Shown here one piece after another: positions 8,175-16,288 of a stretch of DNA of 45,353 nucleotides. The DNA is taken from contig JAZOVB010000194.1 of the NCBI GenBank assembly GCA_045658425.1, positions 1-45,353 of the forward strand. Direction: 5' to 3'. The DNA comes from SIG450 sp045658425 (GTDB lineage: Bacteria > Bacillota > Clostridia > UMGS1840 > HGM11507). Made by a program: the position numbers and the translations under genes. The number at the start of each line of letters is the position of its first letter. Position 1 is the stretch's first letter. The notes under the pieces were generated by a model. It was not told the origin of the DNA. It ran no database searches and saw only the letters and a program-made list of their open reading frames with translations.

Positions 8175-8614
8175 ATTACTATTATTTAAATCAACAACAC
8201 AAGCTTAAGAATGTGTTTATAATATCCAACTACGTTATGCAGTTGGATATAAGCGCAACGGCACTGGCAATATATTTCTACCTCATGTATATTGAGGACA
8301 GAAAAACTTATCAGTGCTACCCGAGCTATAAAACTATCGGCAAAGCTCTTAAGATTAAAAGCAAAGGTACTGTTGCTAAATACGTAAGAGAGCTTGAAGA
8401 TAAGTGCTTAATCTATACCGAACCTACAGAAGTAATTCTGAAAGACGGGAAGAAAAGAAACGGCAACCTGAAATATACAATCCGTCCCATACAGGATGCG
8501 ATTGAACATTATCATTATGAGCAGATGAAAAATGTTAACGAGGTTGCAACTCGGGCAAAAGTTCAGAAGATGCTTGATGAATATAACAGAAAGCATCCAA
8601 AAGCAACCGCATAA
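8171..8614 (+). CDS. Rep-like winged helix-turn-helix protein
   Basis: 147 residues with an HTH_36-type winged helix, as found in replication initiators and regulators of plasmids and integrative elements. ISATALAIYFYLMYIED (about residues 27-43) begins the domain, and YPSYKTIGKALKIKSKGTV (about 53-71) supplies the recognition helix. A basic C-terminus (KKRNGNLKYTIRP) follows. The ATG overlaps the previous stop and has GGAGGAGC upstream. The long repeat-bearing non-coding stretch directly downstream could be its target. It could instead be a transcriptional regulator. Confidence 0.6.
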   Translation: MNYYYLNQQHKLKNVFIISNYVMQLDISATALAIYFYLMYIEDRKTYQCYPSYKTIGKALKIKSKGTVAKYVRELEDKCLIYTEPTEVILKDGKKRNGNLKYTIRPIQDAIEHYHYEQMKNVNEVATRAKVQKMLDEYNRKHPKATA

Positions 8615-8664
8615 TATATTTTATTTACGAAACACAAGCAGGGGTTTTGTGAATTTAATCATGC

Positions 8665-9178
8665 GGTAAGGTAGTTACACCACCCGTTATAGTTTACATA
8701 TTCTATCCCAATAACAAAAACGGGTGGTAACACCTTAAAATCGATTTTGAAGAACAGACCACAGCCGTGACAGAGACTATAGTAATTTATTTTTCAAGGC
8801 AAGGTATTTACCCTCCCTGAAAAAATAAAACGCAAATGCTTCAAACGTGACGGCACGATAAAACCTCAGAATGCGATTTCGCATGCGAATGTTCCTAAGA
8901 TTTCAAGAAAAATTTGAGGTTAAATATCGTAGGTAATATAGTTTGACCTCTGCAGAAAAACAGATGCCAAGTGCATAGAAAATTTAAGGGGTTTTGTAGC
9001 GTGTTTGAAAACGAAAGTCTGCGGTAAGGGGTGTTACACTACCCAAGGCATAAAAACCTCTTGTGCAAGGGGTTTTGCAACGCTTGTAAAGCACAGAATC
9101 GATTCTAATAGCTGATGGCAACGATGTCCCGGTAGATTTGAAGGTAAAACTTATCTCGGCAAGGTAGTTTAACCTCTG
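8665..9178 (+). repeat. Five degenerate copies of GGYAAGGTAGTTTAACCTCTG-like motif
   Basis: Copies start at 8665, 8798, 8932, 9023 and 9158, each about 21 bases long, and each is roughly self-complementary (AGGT...ACCT or GGGTGG/CCACCC types). Start-to-start distances are 133, 134, 91 and 135. GGGGTTTTG also occurs three times (8641, 8989, 9069), before copies 1, 4 and 5. The arrangement fits iteron-like binding sites or repeated small RNA structures; neither is proven. Confidence 0.6.
8787..8829 (+). terminator. Hairpin with A/T flanks, possible terminator
   Basis: TTATTTTTCAAGG is opposed by CCCTGAAAAAATAA around repeat copy 2. This is an AT-flanked stem with no strong T-tract beyond it, so it may be a terminator or simply a structured repeat. 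Confidence 0.35.
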
Positions 9179-9269
9179 AAAAAATATGTGACCTAAAGAA
9201 ACCGGTAAAACGATGAGCCTGAAGTAATTTTGATTATATAAGCAAAATTACAGATGAACGCAGCATGAA

Positions 9270-9490
9270 AAAACAGGTTTTGGGGCGCCCCTTTCCGAAT
9301 GAAAAATGAACGGAATAAATTGAAGCAGGAAAAAGCACTGGTGTCGTAGAACGCCTCCAGTGCGGTCAAACACCGACCGGCAGTGCCGTTCGGGGTGGTG
9401 CTGAAAATGGGGTGTTGGTGCTGTTTTGGTGAAAGCGACTTTATTTTTACGATAGTTGAGCCATTCAGGTGGTGTTTTTGGCGGTGTCAG
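9270..9490 (+). other. Candidate oriT (transfer origin) region
   Basis: A GC-richer patch with inverted repeats: GCACTGG (9335-9341) with CCAGTGC (9357-9363), a CGGCAGTGCCG near-palindrome (9378-9388), and the palindrome GGGGCGCCCC (9282-9291). It lies just upstream of a MobC-like gene, where transfer origins of mobilizable elements usually sit. No nic site could be assigned. Confidence 0.35.
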
Positions 9491-9491
9491 T

Positions 9492-9554
9492 GGCATATAT
9501 ACCCATTGCTTTCAATTGTGAAATACTTTTATTTTCCGTTAAAAAACATTCGAC
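9492..9554 (-). pseudogene. Fragment of an AraC-family regulator gene
   Basis: The minus strand reads in frame through ENKSISQLKAMGI, 13 residues identical to a segment of the AraC regulator at 10056-10844. The nucleotide match covers about 50 bases at roughly 86 percent, with synonymous third-position differences. Nothing homologous continues on either side. It is therefore a stray piece of a paralogous AraC gene, probably left by the element's insertion or a deletion. Confidence 0.65.
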
Positions 9555-9585
9555 CTTTAAAACTAAATGAAAAGGAGAATTGAAA

Positions 9586-9951
9586 ATGAGTAACAATTCA
9601 ATGGATCTACACATCAGATTATCAGATGAAGAATACCAAACTATAAAGGAAAATGCTAAAGCTGCAGAAAAAACTGTATCAGCTTATGTAAGGTATATAG
9701 CCTGTAATATGTGCATACTTCAACATAACTATTCCTTAATAGAAGAACATACAAATCAATTAACTGCAATTAAAAACGCTATAGTACAGCTTACATATAC
9801 TATTATAAAAACCAGAAAATATGTTCCCACTGATTTAGAATATATTTATAATAAATTCAGCGAAATAGTCAAAACAGAAAACGAATTCTTAAAAACATAT
9901 TCAAAAAGTAAAATTCGTGAAGAAAAGATACTTTCAAAACAGTTAAAATAG
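9586..9951 (+). CDS. MobC-like mobilization protein (ribbon-helix-helix)
   Basis: A 121-residue protein. The N-terminal segment LHIRLSDEEYQTIKENAK followed by KTVSAYVRYIA (about residues 6-40) is the ribbon-helix-helix pattern of relaxosome accessory proteins of the MobC type. The rest is helical. In mobilizable elements it would bind oriT and help the relaxase nick DNA. Here no relaxase follows: the next gene is an AraC regulator on the opposite strand. I chose ATG 9586, 8 bases after AAAGGAG; a TTG at 9580 is in frame but too close to that site. It is probably a remnant of a mobilization module. Confidence 0.6.
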   Translation: MSNNSMDLHIRLSDEEYQTIKENAKAAEKTVSAYVRYIACNMCILQHNYSLIEEHTNQLTAIKNAIVQLTYTIIKTRKYVPTDLEYIYNKFSEIVKTENEFLKTYSKSKIREEKILSKQLK

Positions 9952-10055
9952 TTGTAAAAGAAACATTAGAGGGGAAAATATAATATAAGCATCCTCGTGT
10001 TCAAATGTTTTTTAATCTATTAAACTATCGATCGCATAAGGTATAGCAAAAATCG

Positions 10056-10844
10056 TTATGTAATAACTCGTTTAGTTTTCTCTTTATATTCTTTTGGAGA
10101 AAAACCAATTCTTTTTTTAAATAACCTTGAAAAGCTAAAAACATCAGAAAATCCTAAGGAAGTGGCAATTTCAGTAATATTTAAATTTCCGTCTTTAAGA
10201 TAATTCAGTGCATAGTTTAATTTGAGTCTGGTAAGATATTCTTTCGGAGAAATGCTCTCATATTCAATAAATAGATTATAAAGATATCTATCACTTATAT
10301 GAAGAAAATTTGCAATTTCAGTAACACTTAATTTTCTATACAAATTACACTCCATATATTTTTTTGCTTCTTTAACATACTTATTGGTATCCTCAAACTT
10401 TTTTTCCTCATTAAAAGACATTAAAAGAAGAAATATCCCCATTGCTTTCAATTGAGAAATTGATTTATTTTCATTAAAAAAATTCTTTGTAAAAGTTGTT
10501 AATTCCGGTACAAAATTATAAGTAAAAATTCCGTTTTTATCAGGAGTGATAAACTTTTTTAAAAATGTGTCAGCACCACAACCATTTAGAATTATCCAAA
10601 AATAAGACCAAGGTTTATTTTTGGAAGAATGATATTCATGAATTTTATTTCTTTCCAGATAAAAGCCTTGTCCCTCACATACTTTTTTTCCGTTCATAAA
10701 ACCTTCGCCCGATAAAACGAAATGAATTATAGTTTCATTTCTTACACCTTTCCCCCATCTTGCGAACTCACTTCTTGTTTCTAACCCGTAGCTTGTTATA
10801 TAAACATTTTCTTTTTCATTATAAAAGACAGTAATTTTTTTCAC
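10056..10844 (-). CDS. AraC-family transcriptional regulator
   Basis: About 262 residues. The N-terminal half is a cupin-like ligand-sensing domain (about residues 15-135), including VLSGEGFMNGKKVCEGQGF and HEYHSS. The C-terminal half has two HTH motifs: LSVTEIANFLHISDRYLYNL (about 175-195) and ITEIATSLGFSDVFSFSRLF (about 224-244), then the terminal FKKRIGFSPKEYK. I preferred GTG 10844, 8 bases after AGGTGG. It is divergent from the GH27 gene, with about 105 bases between the two starts, and is the likely regulator of that gene. Confidence 0.85.
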   Translation of the reverse strand: MKKITVFYNEKENVYITSYGLETRSEFARWGKGVRNETIIHFVLSGEGFMNGKKVCEGQGFYLERNKIHEYHSSKNKPWSYFWIILNGCGADTFLKKFITPDKNGIFTYNFVPELTTFTKNFFNENKSISQLKAMGIFLLLMSFNEEKKFEDTNKYVKEAKKYMECNLYRKLSVTEIANFLHISDRYLYNLFIEYESISPKEYLTRLKLNYALNYLKDGNLNITEIATSLGFSDVFSFSRLFKKRIGFSPKEYKEKTKRVIT

Positions 10845-10884
10845 AATTATCACCACCTATGATTTTACTATATTTATCTATGTT

Positions 10885-10920
10885 TTGTCAATATGAATAA
10901 ACACTCTATAATAGTATAAT
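10885..10920 (+). promoter_or_regulatory. Promoter of the GH27 gene
   Basis: TTGTCA (10885-10890), 16-base spacer, TATAAT (10907-10912). A second TATAAT lies at 10915-10920. It is located 38 bases before the chosen start and shares the intergenic space with the divergent AraC gene. Confidence 0.65.
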
Positions 10921-10949
10921 AAAGTAAAATTTAAAAGGAGATGTTTATT

Positions 10950-12383
10950 ATGCGTTATACTGAAATTGCTATATCCAAACCATTTGAAGGAATTCCACAA
11001 ATAAATACACCAAAACTTTTAGGTGCATCAAAAGGAAAGCCTGTTATAATAAGAATTGCAATAACTGGAGAAAGACCTGTTGAAATATCTGTTTCTAATT
11101 TACCCGATGGCCTTATTATAAATAACAATATAATAACAGGAAGCGTTAAAAAAGATGGCGAATATACTTTTACCGTGACAGCTGAAAACAAGCTTGGAAA
11201 AGCAGAGAAACAAATCACTTTAGAAGTTGGTGAAAATTGTCTGCAACCAACACCAATGATGGGTTTTACAAGCTGGAATGCATTTGGCTCCGACGTATGC
11301 CAGGATGATATGGAAAACACAGTTGCCAAAATGATTGAGTCTGGAATATGTGAATACGGATACAACTATATAAATCTTGATTCAGGATGGCAAAAAGAAT
11401 ATGGCGGAGAATTTGACGCTATTATTCCTAATGAAAAATTTTACGATATGAAAAAAATGTGCGATAAAATTCATTCTTATGGTTTAAAAGCAGGAATATA
11501 CTCAACTCCAATGCTTAAGGCCTGGGGTTGCCCAAAAGAATTTGAGTCAATACCGGGGTGCACAGTTGGCGAGCCTGACGAACTTTTTTCTAACATCAAC
11601 ACAGGTATAGGTAAAACAAGAAAAGAAAAAAACAATGTTATGCAATGGGAAAATTGGGGATTTGACTATTTAAAATACGATTGGAGTCCTTGTGACCCAT
11701 ATAATGCAGAAATGATGAGAAAAGAACTTATAAACTCCAAAAGGGATTTTACCTTTACAGTTACTATATCAGCAAGACCCGAATATACAAACTACTGGAG
11801 TAAATTCGTAAACAGTTACAGAAACAATATGGATGCCAAAGGTGTATGGACTTCTTTCATAAGATTATATAAGTCTTATAACGACTTTATTCTTTCAATG
11901 AAAAAAGGACATTTCTTTGACCTTGATATGTTAGATACAGGTACATGCAGATTATTTACAAATGGAGTAGAACTTACAGAAGATGAACAAATTACTGCAT
12001 ACTCTCTTAGAGCATTTATGGGATCCCCTATTCAGATAAGCAGCGATCTTTCTAACTTAAGTGAGTTTGAATTATCGCTTTATTGCAATGAAGAAGTTAT
12101 CGAAATAAATCAGGACACAAAATTCTCTCCTGCCAAACCATATATAATGCTTGAAGATGAAAAGAAAAAAATACACATTTATAAAAGACAATTAGAAAAC
12201 GGAGACATTGGAATCGGTGCTTTTAATTTAGGAGAAACACCTGAAACTATCAAAATATATTTAGATGATATTTTAAATATCCGTGATGTATGGGCAAAAA
12301 AAGATATTGCTACATCAGATGTTGCAACAATAAGACTTCTTCCTCATACATCAAGAATTTTAAGAGCATCAAAAATTAAATAA
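10950..12383 (+). CDS. GH27 alpha-galactosidase-like glycoside hydrolase
   Basis: A 477-residue protein without a signal peptide, so cytoplasmic. Residues about 1-90 form an Ig-like putative domain (ISVSNLPDGLIINNN... HGEYTF-type strand pattern). The GH27 barrel starts at about residue 95 with TPMMGFTSWNAFG, the family's PMGWNSWNxF signature. The nucleophile Asp lies in YLKYDWSPC (about residue 244) and the acid/base Asp in DLDMLDTG (about 327). It should release terminal alpha-D-galactose or a related alpha-linked sugar. ATG 10950 is 9 bases after AAAAGGAG; an upstream in-frame ATG at 10941 abuts that site and is unlikely. It is the only plus-strand enzyme gene of the locus. Confidence 0.85.
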   Translation: MRYTEIAISKPFEGIPQINTPKLLGASKGKPVIIRIAITGERPVEISVSNLPDGLIINNNIITGSVKKDGEYTFTVTAENKLGKAEKQITLEVGENCLQPTPMMGFTSWNAFGSDVCQDDMENTVAKMIESGICEYGYNYINLDSGWQKEYGGEFDAIIPNEKFYDMKKMCDKIHSYGLKAGIYSTPMLKAWGCPKEFESIPGCTVGEPDELFSNINTGIGKTRKEKNNVMQWENWGFDYLKYDWSPCDPYNAEMMRKELINSKRDFTFTVTISARPEYTNYWSKFVNSYRNNMDAKGVWTSFIRLYKSYNDFILSMKKGHFFDLDMLDTGTCRLFTNGVELTEDEQITAYSLRAFMGSPIQISSDLSNLSEFELSLYCNEEVIEINQDTKFSPAKPYIMLEDEKKKIHIYKRQLENGDIGIGAFNLGETPETIKIYLDDILNIRDVWAKKDIATSDVATIRLLPHTSRILRASKIK

Positions 12384-12408
12384 AAGTCCATTCTCATTCC
12401 AATAAATT

Positions 12409-12436
12409 AAAAAAGTGGCTTAAAGCCACTTTTTTA
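12409..12436. terminator. Bidirectional intrinsic terminator
   Basis: AAAAAGTGGCT - TAA - AGCCACTTTTTT hairpin between the convergent GH27 and DUF4838 genes, with A and T tracts on the two sides. Confidence 0.85.
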
Positions 12437-14533
12437 ATCTTCAAACATTTTTGTTGCAGTAAGACCATTCTTAAAAAGTATTCTTACATCATAGCCATCA
12501 AGAGGGTTAACTGTATTTTCAAGTTTTTTTGAGAAATATTTGATTTTTTCATTATAATCGCTTGTTTCTTCCATAACCTCAAGAACCTTATAATATATAA
12601 AATTGAGCATATTGTAGCCATATTCAAGTTGCAGATAATCCTCTTCAAACATTGAGAAATCTTTATCTTTTATAAATAAAGAGAATTCTTCAAATACCTT
12701 TGTATATCTTTCAAGAGTTTCTACAAGTGACGGCCCTGCCTGATAATCATCTGCTCTATAATCATGTTTAAGATGATTAAAATCAAATATATCCTTACTT
12801 TTATTTGCAAGCTCAACAGTAAGTTCTCTTCGAACATTATATACATACTGATAATGTTTTATTCGTTTGCAGTTTTCACACGCACTTTCAAGTTCTGTAT
12901 AGAACTCACGCATTTTATCTGCATATTCACCGTATTTTGAGGAAAAATACTCATTTATAAGAGTTTTTGTGTCAGCATCAATATTCCACATGAGCTTTGC
13001 ATGGAGGTAATTATTTATCGCTCTTACTCCCCATTTCGATGCAGTCATGTGCATATAGTAAAAATGCCTTACATTTTTTTTATAATAAAATGGCATATCA
13101 TTAGAGATTTTTTTAGTGAAAATAAATGGCATTGAAGCGAACGAACTTACATTGTAGTATTCAATAATCCCGATCTCCCCTTTATAAAAGCCATCAGACC
13201 AAGAAAGAAGATGATCATGAAGAATTTTATTTGTTTCAACACACTTCTCATCATTTATATTATGAACATAGCATCTTTCAATAACAGCCATAAAAACAGC
13301 TATTGTACTATAATCAAAATCATCTGGAAGTGGCCTGTCAGGTGGTGTAAGGGTTTCGTGATAGGCAGGAATTCTTATGTGAATTTTTCTTTGAATTCTA
13401 CCTTCTTCTGTTGCCTTTTTAATTGCTTTATCTAATTTGTATGCAATCATCAACTGACGATATGAGTATGGAATCTCTTTACATTTTTCGCATTCACACC
13501 ATGTCCCGTTGTCAAGTGCAAAAAGCTCAAGTGCATCGGCATCTTTATACTCCCCGTCAACAAGTGAATCTACCATCAACCTGCAAAATTCATTAACACC
13601 ATTTTCATTAGAGGTACATATATAATCCCCTGTGGCATATCCTCTTTCGTTATAAGCGTTATAGTCTCTTTTTAGAGTACGTTCACCATTCACTTGGGCA
13701 TACCATTCAGGATGTGCTTCTCCATATGTAAGAATCCCATCGTTATTTATATCGCCTTTATAGAGTGGGCTAATAGGATATGGATCATCGGATTTATTTT
13801 CCCCTCCAAAAATCTTATGTTTATACGGATACTCATGGTTTATATCCATATATTTGTAATGGATTGTATGACCTCCGTTAACTATTTTTATACATAATTT
13901 ATGTAAAAGTTCCGGATTTTCAAAACTATACATAAATGCACAATTCATTTTACTGTGAACCATCCACATAAGAAAATCAAAGTGTGTATCATACATAAAT
14001 TCAGAATAAATTTCTCTTGTTACAAAAGATGGTTTTTCATATATATTTATTTCTCTATTTTCACTTAAATCAAGAGTCGAATTATAAAAAATCCCTTCTT
14101 TTTTCGGAAAAATAAATCTTATTCCATGATGTTCCATATAAGACGATGCACCGTAAAGACAAGCGGATTTATCGTTTCCGTATATAAGAACAATTTGTTT
14201 GTTATCTACAATTTTACTTTGTATGCAAAACGCTTCGTTTTCAGTAATTTTTTGACAGTCAATTCCATAAAGTTCAGACGCTTTTAAAACGGATTTTTCT
14301 CCCATAAATATTAAAACATCGCCCGATAAATCAATATCAGAAATATCTTTTACTTTTATGTCAAGTTTTTTATTTTCGAGAAGAACTTCCGCCATATCTA
14401 AAGCGGCAAAACATTCAGTACAGGAAATACAATCATCGGATGACGGATTTAACCAACTAATATTTTTTTCAGCATAAGCTGCTTCATTTATTGTATTAAA
14501 ATTTCCTTTGGAAACATAAATAATATATTTCAT
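12434..14533 (-). CDS. DUF4838 protein (GH67-like N-terminal domain)
   Basis: A 699-residue cytoplasmic protein. Residues about 60-170 resemble the GH67 alpha-glucuronidase-type N-terminal domain (SYMEHHGIRFIFP). The rest matches DUF4838 enzymes, including a CxxC element in WCECEKC (about residue 350), the PAYHETLTPPDRPLPDDF segment (about 400) and IIEYYNVSSFASMPFIF (about 470). DUF4838 is found in polysaccharide-utilization loci and is presumed to act on uronic-acid or other glycans; no reaction is established. It is a full-length paralogue of the first 690 residues of the fusion at 27104-30097. GAAGGAAG lies 7-8 bases before the ATG. A terminator separates it from the upstream operon. Confidence 0.75.
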   Translation of the reverse strand: MKYIIYVSKGNFNTINEAAYAEKNISWLNPSSDDCISCTECFAALDMAEVLLENKKLDIKVKDISDIDLSGDVLIFMGEKSVLKASELYGIDCQKITENEAFCIQSKIVDNKQIVLIYGNDKSACLYGASSYMEHHGIRFIFPKKEGIFYNSTLDLSENREINIYEKPSFVTREIYSEFMYDTHFDFLMWMVHSKMNCAFMYSFENPELLHKLCIKIVNGGHTIHYKYMDINHEYPYKHKIFGGENKSDDPYPISPLYKGDINNDGILTYGEAHPEWYAQVNGERTLKRDYNAYNERGYATGDYICTSNENGVNEFCRLMVDSLVDGEYKDADALELFALDNGTWCECEKCKEIPYSYRQLMIAYKLDKAIKKATEEGRIQRKIHIRIPAYHETLTPPDRPLPDDFDYSTIAVFMAVIERCYVHNINDEKCVETNKILHDHLLSWSDGFYKGEIGIIEYYNVSSFASMPFIFTKKISNDMPFYYKKNVRHFYYMHMTASKWGVRAINNYLHAKLMWNIDADTKTLINEYFSSKYGEYADKMREFYTELESACENCKRIKHYQYVYNVRRELTVELANKSKDIFDFNHLKHDYRADDYQAGPSLVETLERYTKVFEEFSLFIKDKDFSMFEEDYLQLEYGYNMLNFIYYKVLEVMEETSDYNEKIKYFSKKLENTVNPLDGYDVRILFKNGLTATKMFED

Positions 14534-14618
14534 AAAAACACTTCCTTCATAAGAATTCTATCACAAAAGGGATAATTTTACTTATAAAAAGGTTATTAAA
14601 ACTTGTAAAAAACAAGAA

Positions 14619-14659
14619 AAATTGCTCAATCAGGCAATTTAGCCCCGATTGAGCAATTT
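14619..14659 (-). terminator. Intrinsic terminator of the surface/lyase operon
   Basis: Arms AAATTGCTCAATC (14619-14631) and GATTGAGCAATTT (14647-14659). On the minus strand the stem is followed by a TTTTTCTTG TTTTTT tract. It lies just after the binding-protein gene ending at 14673. Confidence 0.85.
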
Positions 14660-14672
14660 ATACTTTCAAAAA

Positions 14673-16277
14673 TTACATAGCGTCAAATCTTGCTTGTGCC
14701 GCATTATATGCATCGATTATTTCCTTTGCTCCTAAAGAATCTGCTTTTTTAAGCCAGTTATTCCATGCTGTATCTCCTGTTTCTGTACCAAGAACATATT
14801 TTGTTGCAAATTCTTCAGCTGCTTTTTGCAAAGATGTTTTATATTTTGCACAGATTTCTTTTTCTTCTACCGATAATACAGGTACAGGATCTTCAGGCCA
14901 GTATCCGCCGCCTTCCATATTATTTATAACATCCTGTGCTTCCTGTTCTTTTTCGGTAAAGTTATAATAAATACTTTTTCTGTCAAATCTTCTGTATAAT
15001 CTTTCTATAAACAATCCGTATTTTTCTTCCAGTATAGATGTAGACGGTTTTTCCCCCTCATTAAATCCAAGATATTTTGCAAAACCGTCTTCTCCAAATT
15101 CGAAGGTAACACCTTCAACCCCCATAGTCATAAGACGAGCACCTGATTCTGATATTAAATAATCAGAAAGTTTCATTGCAAGCACTGCTTTTTTCCCTTT
15201 TTTAAAAGCTGCACCGGCAGATGATTTAGCCAATGAAAGAGTTTTTTTGTTTATAGGAGGTGCGTATCTTAAATCATATTCAGGAACTGTGTCTGATGTT
15301 TGTTCTTTAAATTGATCCATTCTGCCTATATAATCCCATGTAACAAACGCTTTATCTTTTTGCGTCATTTTGTTTGTCCATGCAGGTTCTGTTGCTGTTA
15401 AAAATTCAGGGTCAATAAGTCCTTCGTCATACATTGTTTTAATTAAATCAAGAACTTCTTTAAATTTAGGATCAGTTGCCATTAACTTCCATACTTTTTC
15501 GTCTTCATTATAATACTGTAAAAACTGAGTTGAACCTGTAAGACCTTTCATATAACCAAAATCTCTGAAAATAACTGCTTTTGTTTTAGATGCAAAAGGA
15601 GTGGAATCTGGATATAATTTTTTCAACTCTCTTAATGTATCAAGAAATTCCTGTTCATTAGACCACATTTTTATATTATGTTTATCAAATATATCCTTAC
15701 GATACATAAGACCATGATTTACATCTCTTTGTGTATCATATTTCGGCATGTGATATAACTTATTATCTGCTCCAAGATAATTTTTAATTGTATCTTTTGT
15801 TAGCCCATATTCTTCCGGTTTATCATAAAAGATTTCTTTAAAGTTTGGAAGTTCATCTAAGTGGTCAGATACAGCTTCAAAAGCTCCTTGCTGTGCAAAA
15901 TCAAAAATTTCTTCGTTAGAAAATCCATTAAAGAAATCAGGAATTGTATCCTGTGATGCCATAAGAACTTTTGCTTTTTGGGAGAATGTTGCTCTTGGAA
16001 TAGCGGTAATCTGAACATTAAGCCCTGTTCTTCTTCTTAATTCGTTGATAACAACAGTTTCATTAAGATTTGAATATTCGCTTGAAACAGCAACTGTTAT
16101 TTCTGTAAAATCTTTATCAATCGGAAGTTTTAAAGTGCCGTAATTTCCAATTTTTGCAGGGTTTAATTCATCTTTTGTTGCTAAATCAAAAGAGGAGTTA
16201 TTTGAATTAGTTGAACACCCGGAAACAAAAGTTATAAGTATTAAAACTGCAAGTAATAATGATAATTTTTTCCTCAT
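14673..16277 (-). CDS. Sugar ABC transporter substrate-binding lipoprotein (LplA/YtcQ type)
   Basis: A 534-residue protein with a lipoprotein signal peptide and lipobox FVSGC, Cys at residue 21. It is a family-1 extracellular solute-binding protein of the large LplA/YtcQ class that feeds complex or uronate oligosaccharides to two-permease ABC importers. Typical features are the early LRRRTGLNVQITAIPR strand (about residues 73-88) and late LTMGVEGVTFEFGEDG (about 383-400). It is the last gene of the five-gene operon, 11 bases after the 1587-residue lyase-like gene. No permease or ATPase gene lies in the window, so the importer must be encoded elsewhere. AGGAGG lies 6-7 bases before the ATG. 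Confidence 0.88.
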   Translation of the reverse strand: MRKKLSLLLAVLILITFVSGCSTNSNNSSFDLATKDELNPAKIGNYGTLKLPIDKDFTEITVAVSSEYSNLNETVVINELRRRTGLNVQITAIPRATFSQKAKVLMASQDTIPDFFNGFSNEEIFDFAQQGAFEAVSDHLDELPNFKEIFYDKPEEYGLTKDTIKNYLGADNKLYHMPKYDTQRDVNHGLMYRKDIFDKHNIKMWSNEQEFLDTLRELKKLYPDSTPFASKTKAVIFRDFGYMKGLTGSTQFLQYYNEDEKVWKLMATDPKFKEVLDLIKTMYDEGLIDPEFLTATEPAWTNKMTQKDKAFVTWDYIGRMDQFKEQTSDTVPEYDLRYAPPINKKTLSLAKSSAGAAFKKGKKAVLAMKLSDYLISESGARLMTMGVEGVTFEFGEDGFAKYLGFNEGEKPSTSILEEKYGLFIERLYRRFDRKSIYYNFTEKEQEAQDVINNMEGGGYWPEDPVPVLSVEEKEICAKYKTSLQKAAEEFATKYVLGTETGDTAWNNWLKKADSLGAKEIIDAYNAAQARFDAM

Positions 16278-16288
16278 AAAAATCCCTC

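Larger units (their letters stand above)
8615..9585 (+). other. Long non-coding region of the element (repeats, hairpins, oriT-like patch)
   Basis: No convincing gene lies in these 970 bases. The first two thirds hold five copies of a degenerate self-complementary motif and several hairpins. The last third is a GC-richer patch with inverted repeats, then a short AraC-gene fragment. The open frame at 9248-9496 on the minus strand is low-quality and lacks a good ribosome binding site. Confidence 0.7.
7473..9951. mobile_element. Decayed mobilizable-element segment
   Basis: The grouping contains an excisionase-like HTH protein, a small conserved-looking unknown, a Rep-like HTH protein, a repeat-rich non-coding stretch, a GC-richer oriT-like patch and a MobC-like protein, in the order seen in integrative mobilizable elements of Clostridia. 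No relaxase, integrase or recombinase gene is present, and a fragment of a host-type AraC gene lies at the right side. Boundaries are approximate; no convincing att repeats were found. Confidence 0.5.

Noticed and set aside
8641..9180. Repeat copies considered as a CRISPR array
   Set aside because: The units are degenerate, the spacing is over 90 bases with one irregular step, and no cas gene is near.
9248..9496. Open frame of 82 codons on the minus strand
   Set aside because: It lies in the GC-richer inverted-repeat patch, has no good ribosome binding site, a composition unlike the neighbouring proteins and no recognisable domain.
13211..13435. Plus-strand open frames inside the minus-strand genes
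   Set aside because: They are antisense shadows of strong coding frames, without ribosome binding sites or recognisable domains; the same holds for similar frames across 16-45 kb.
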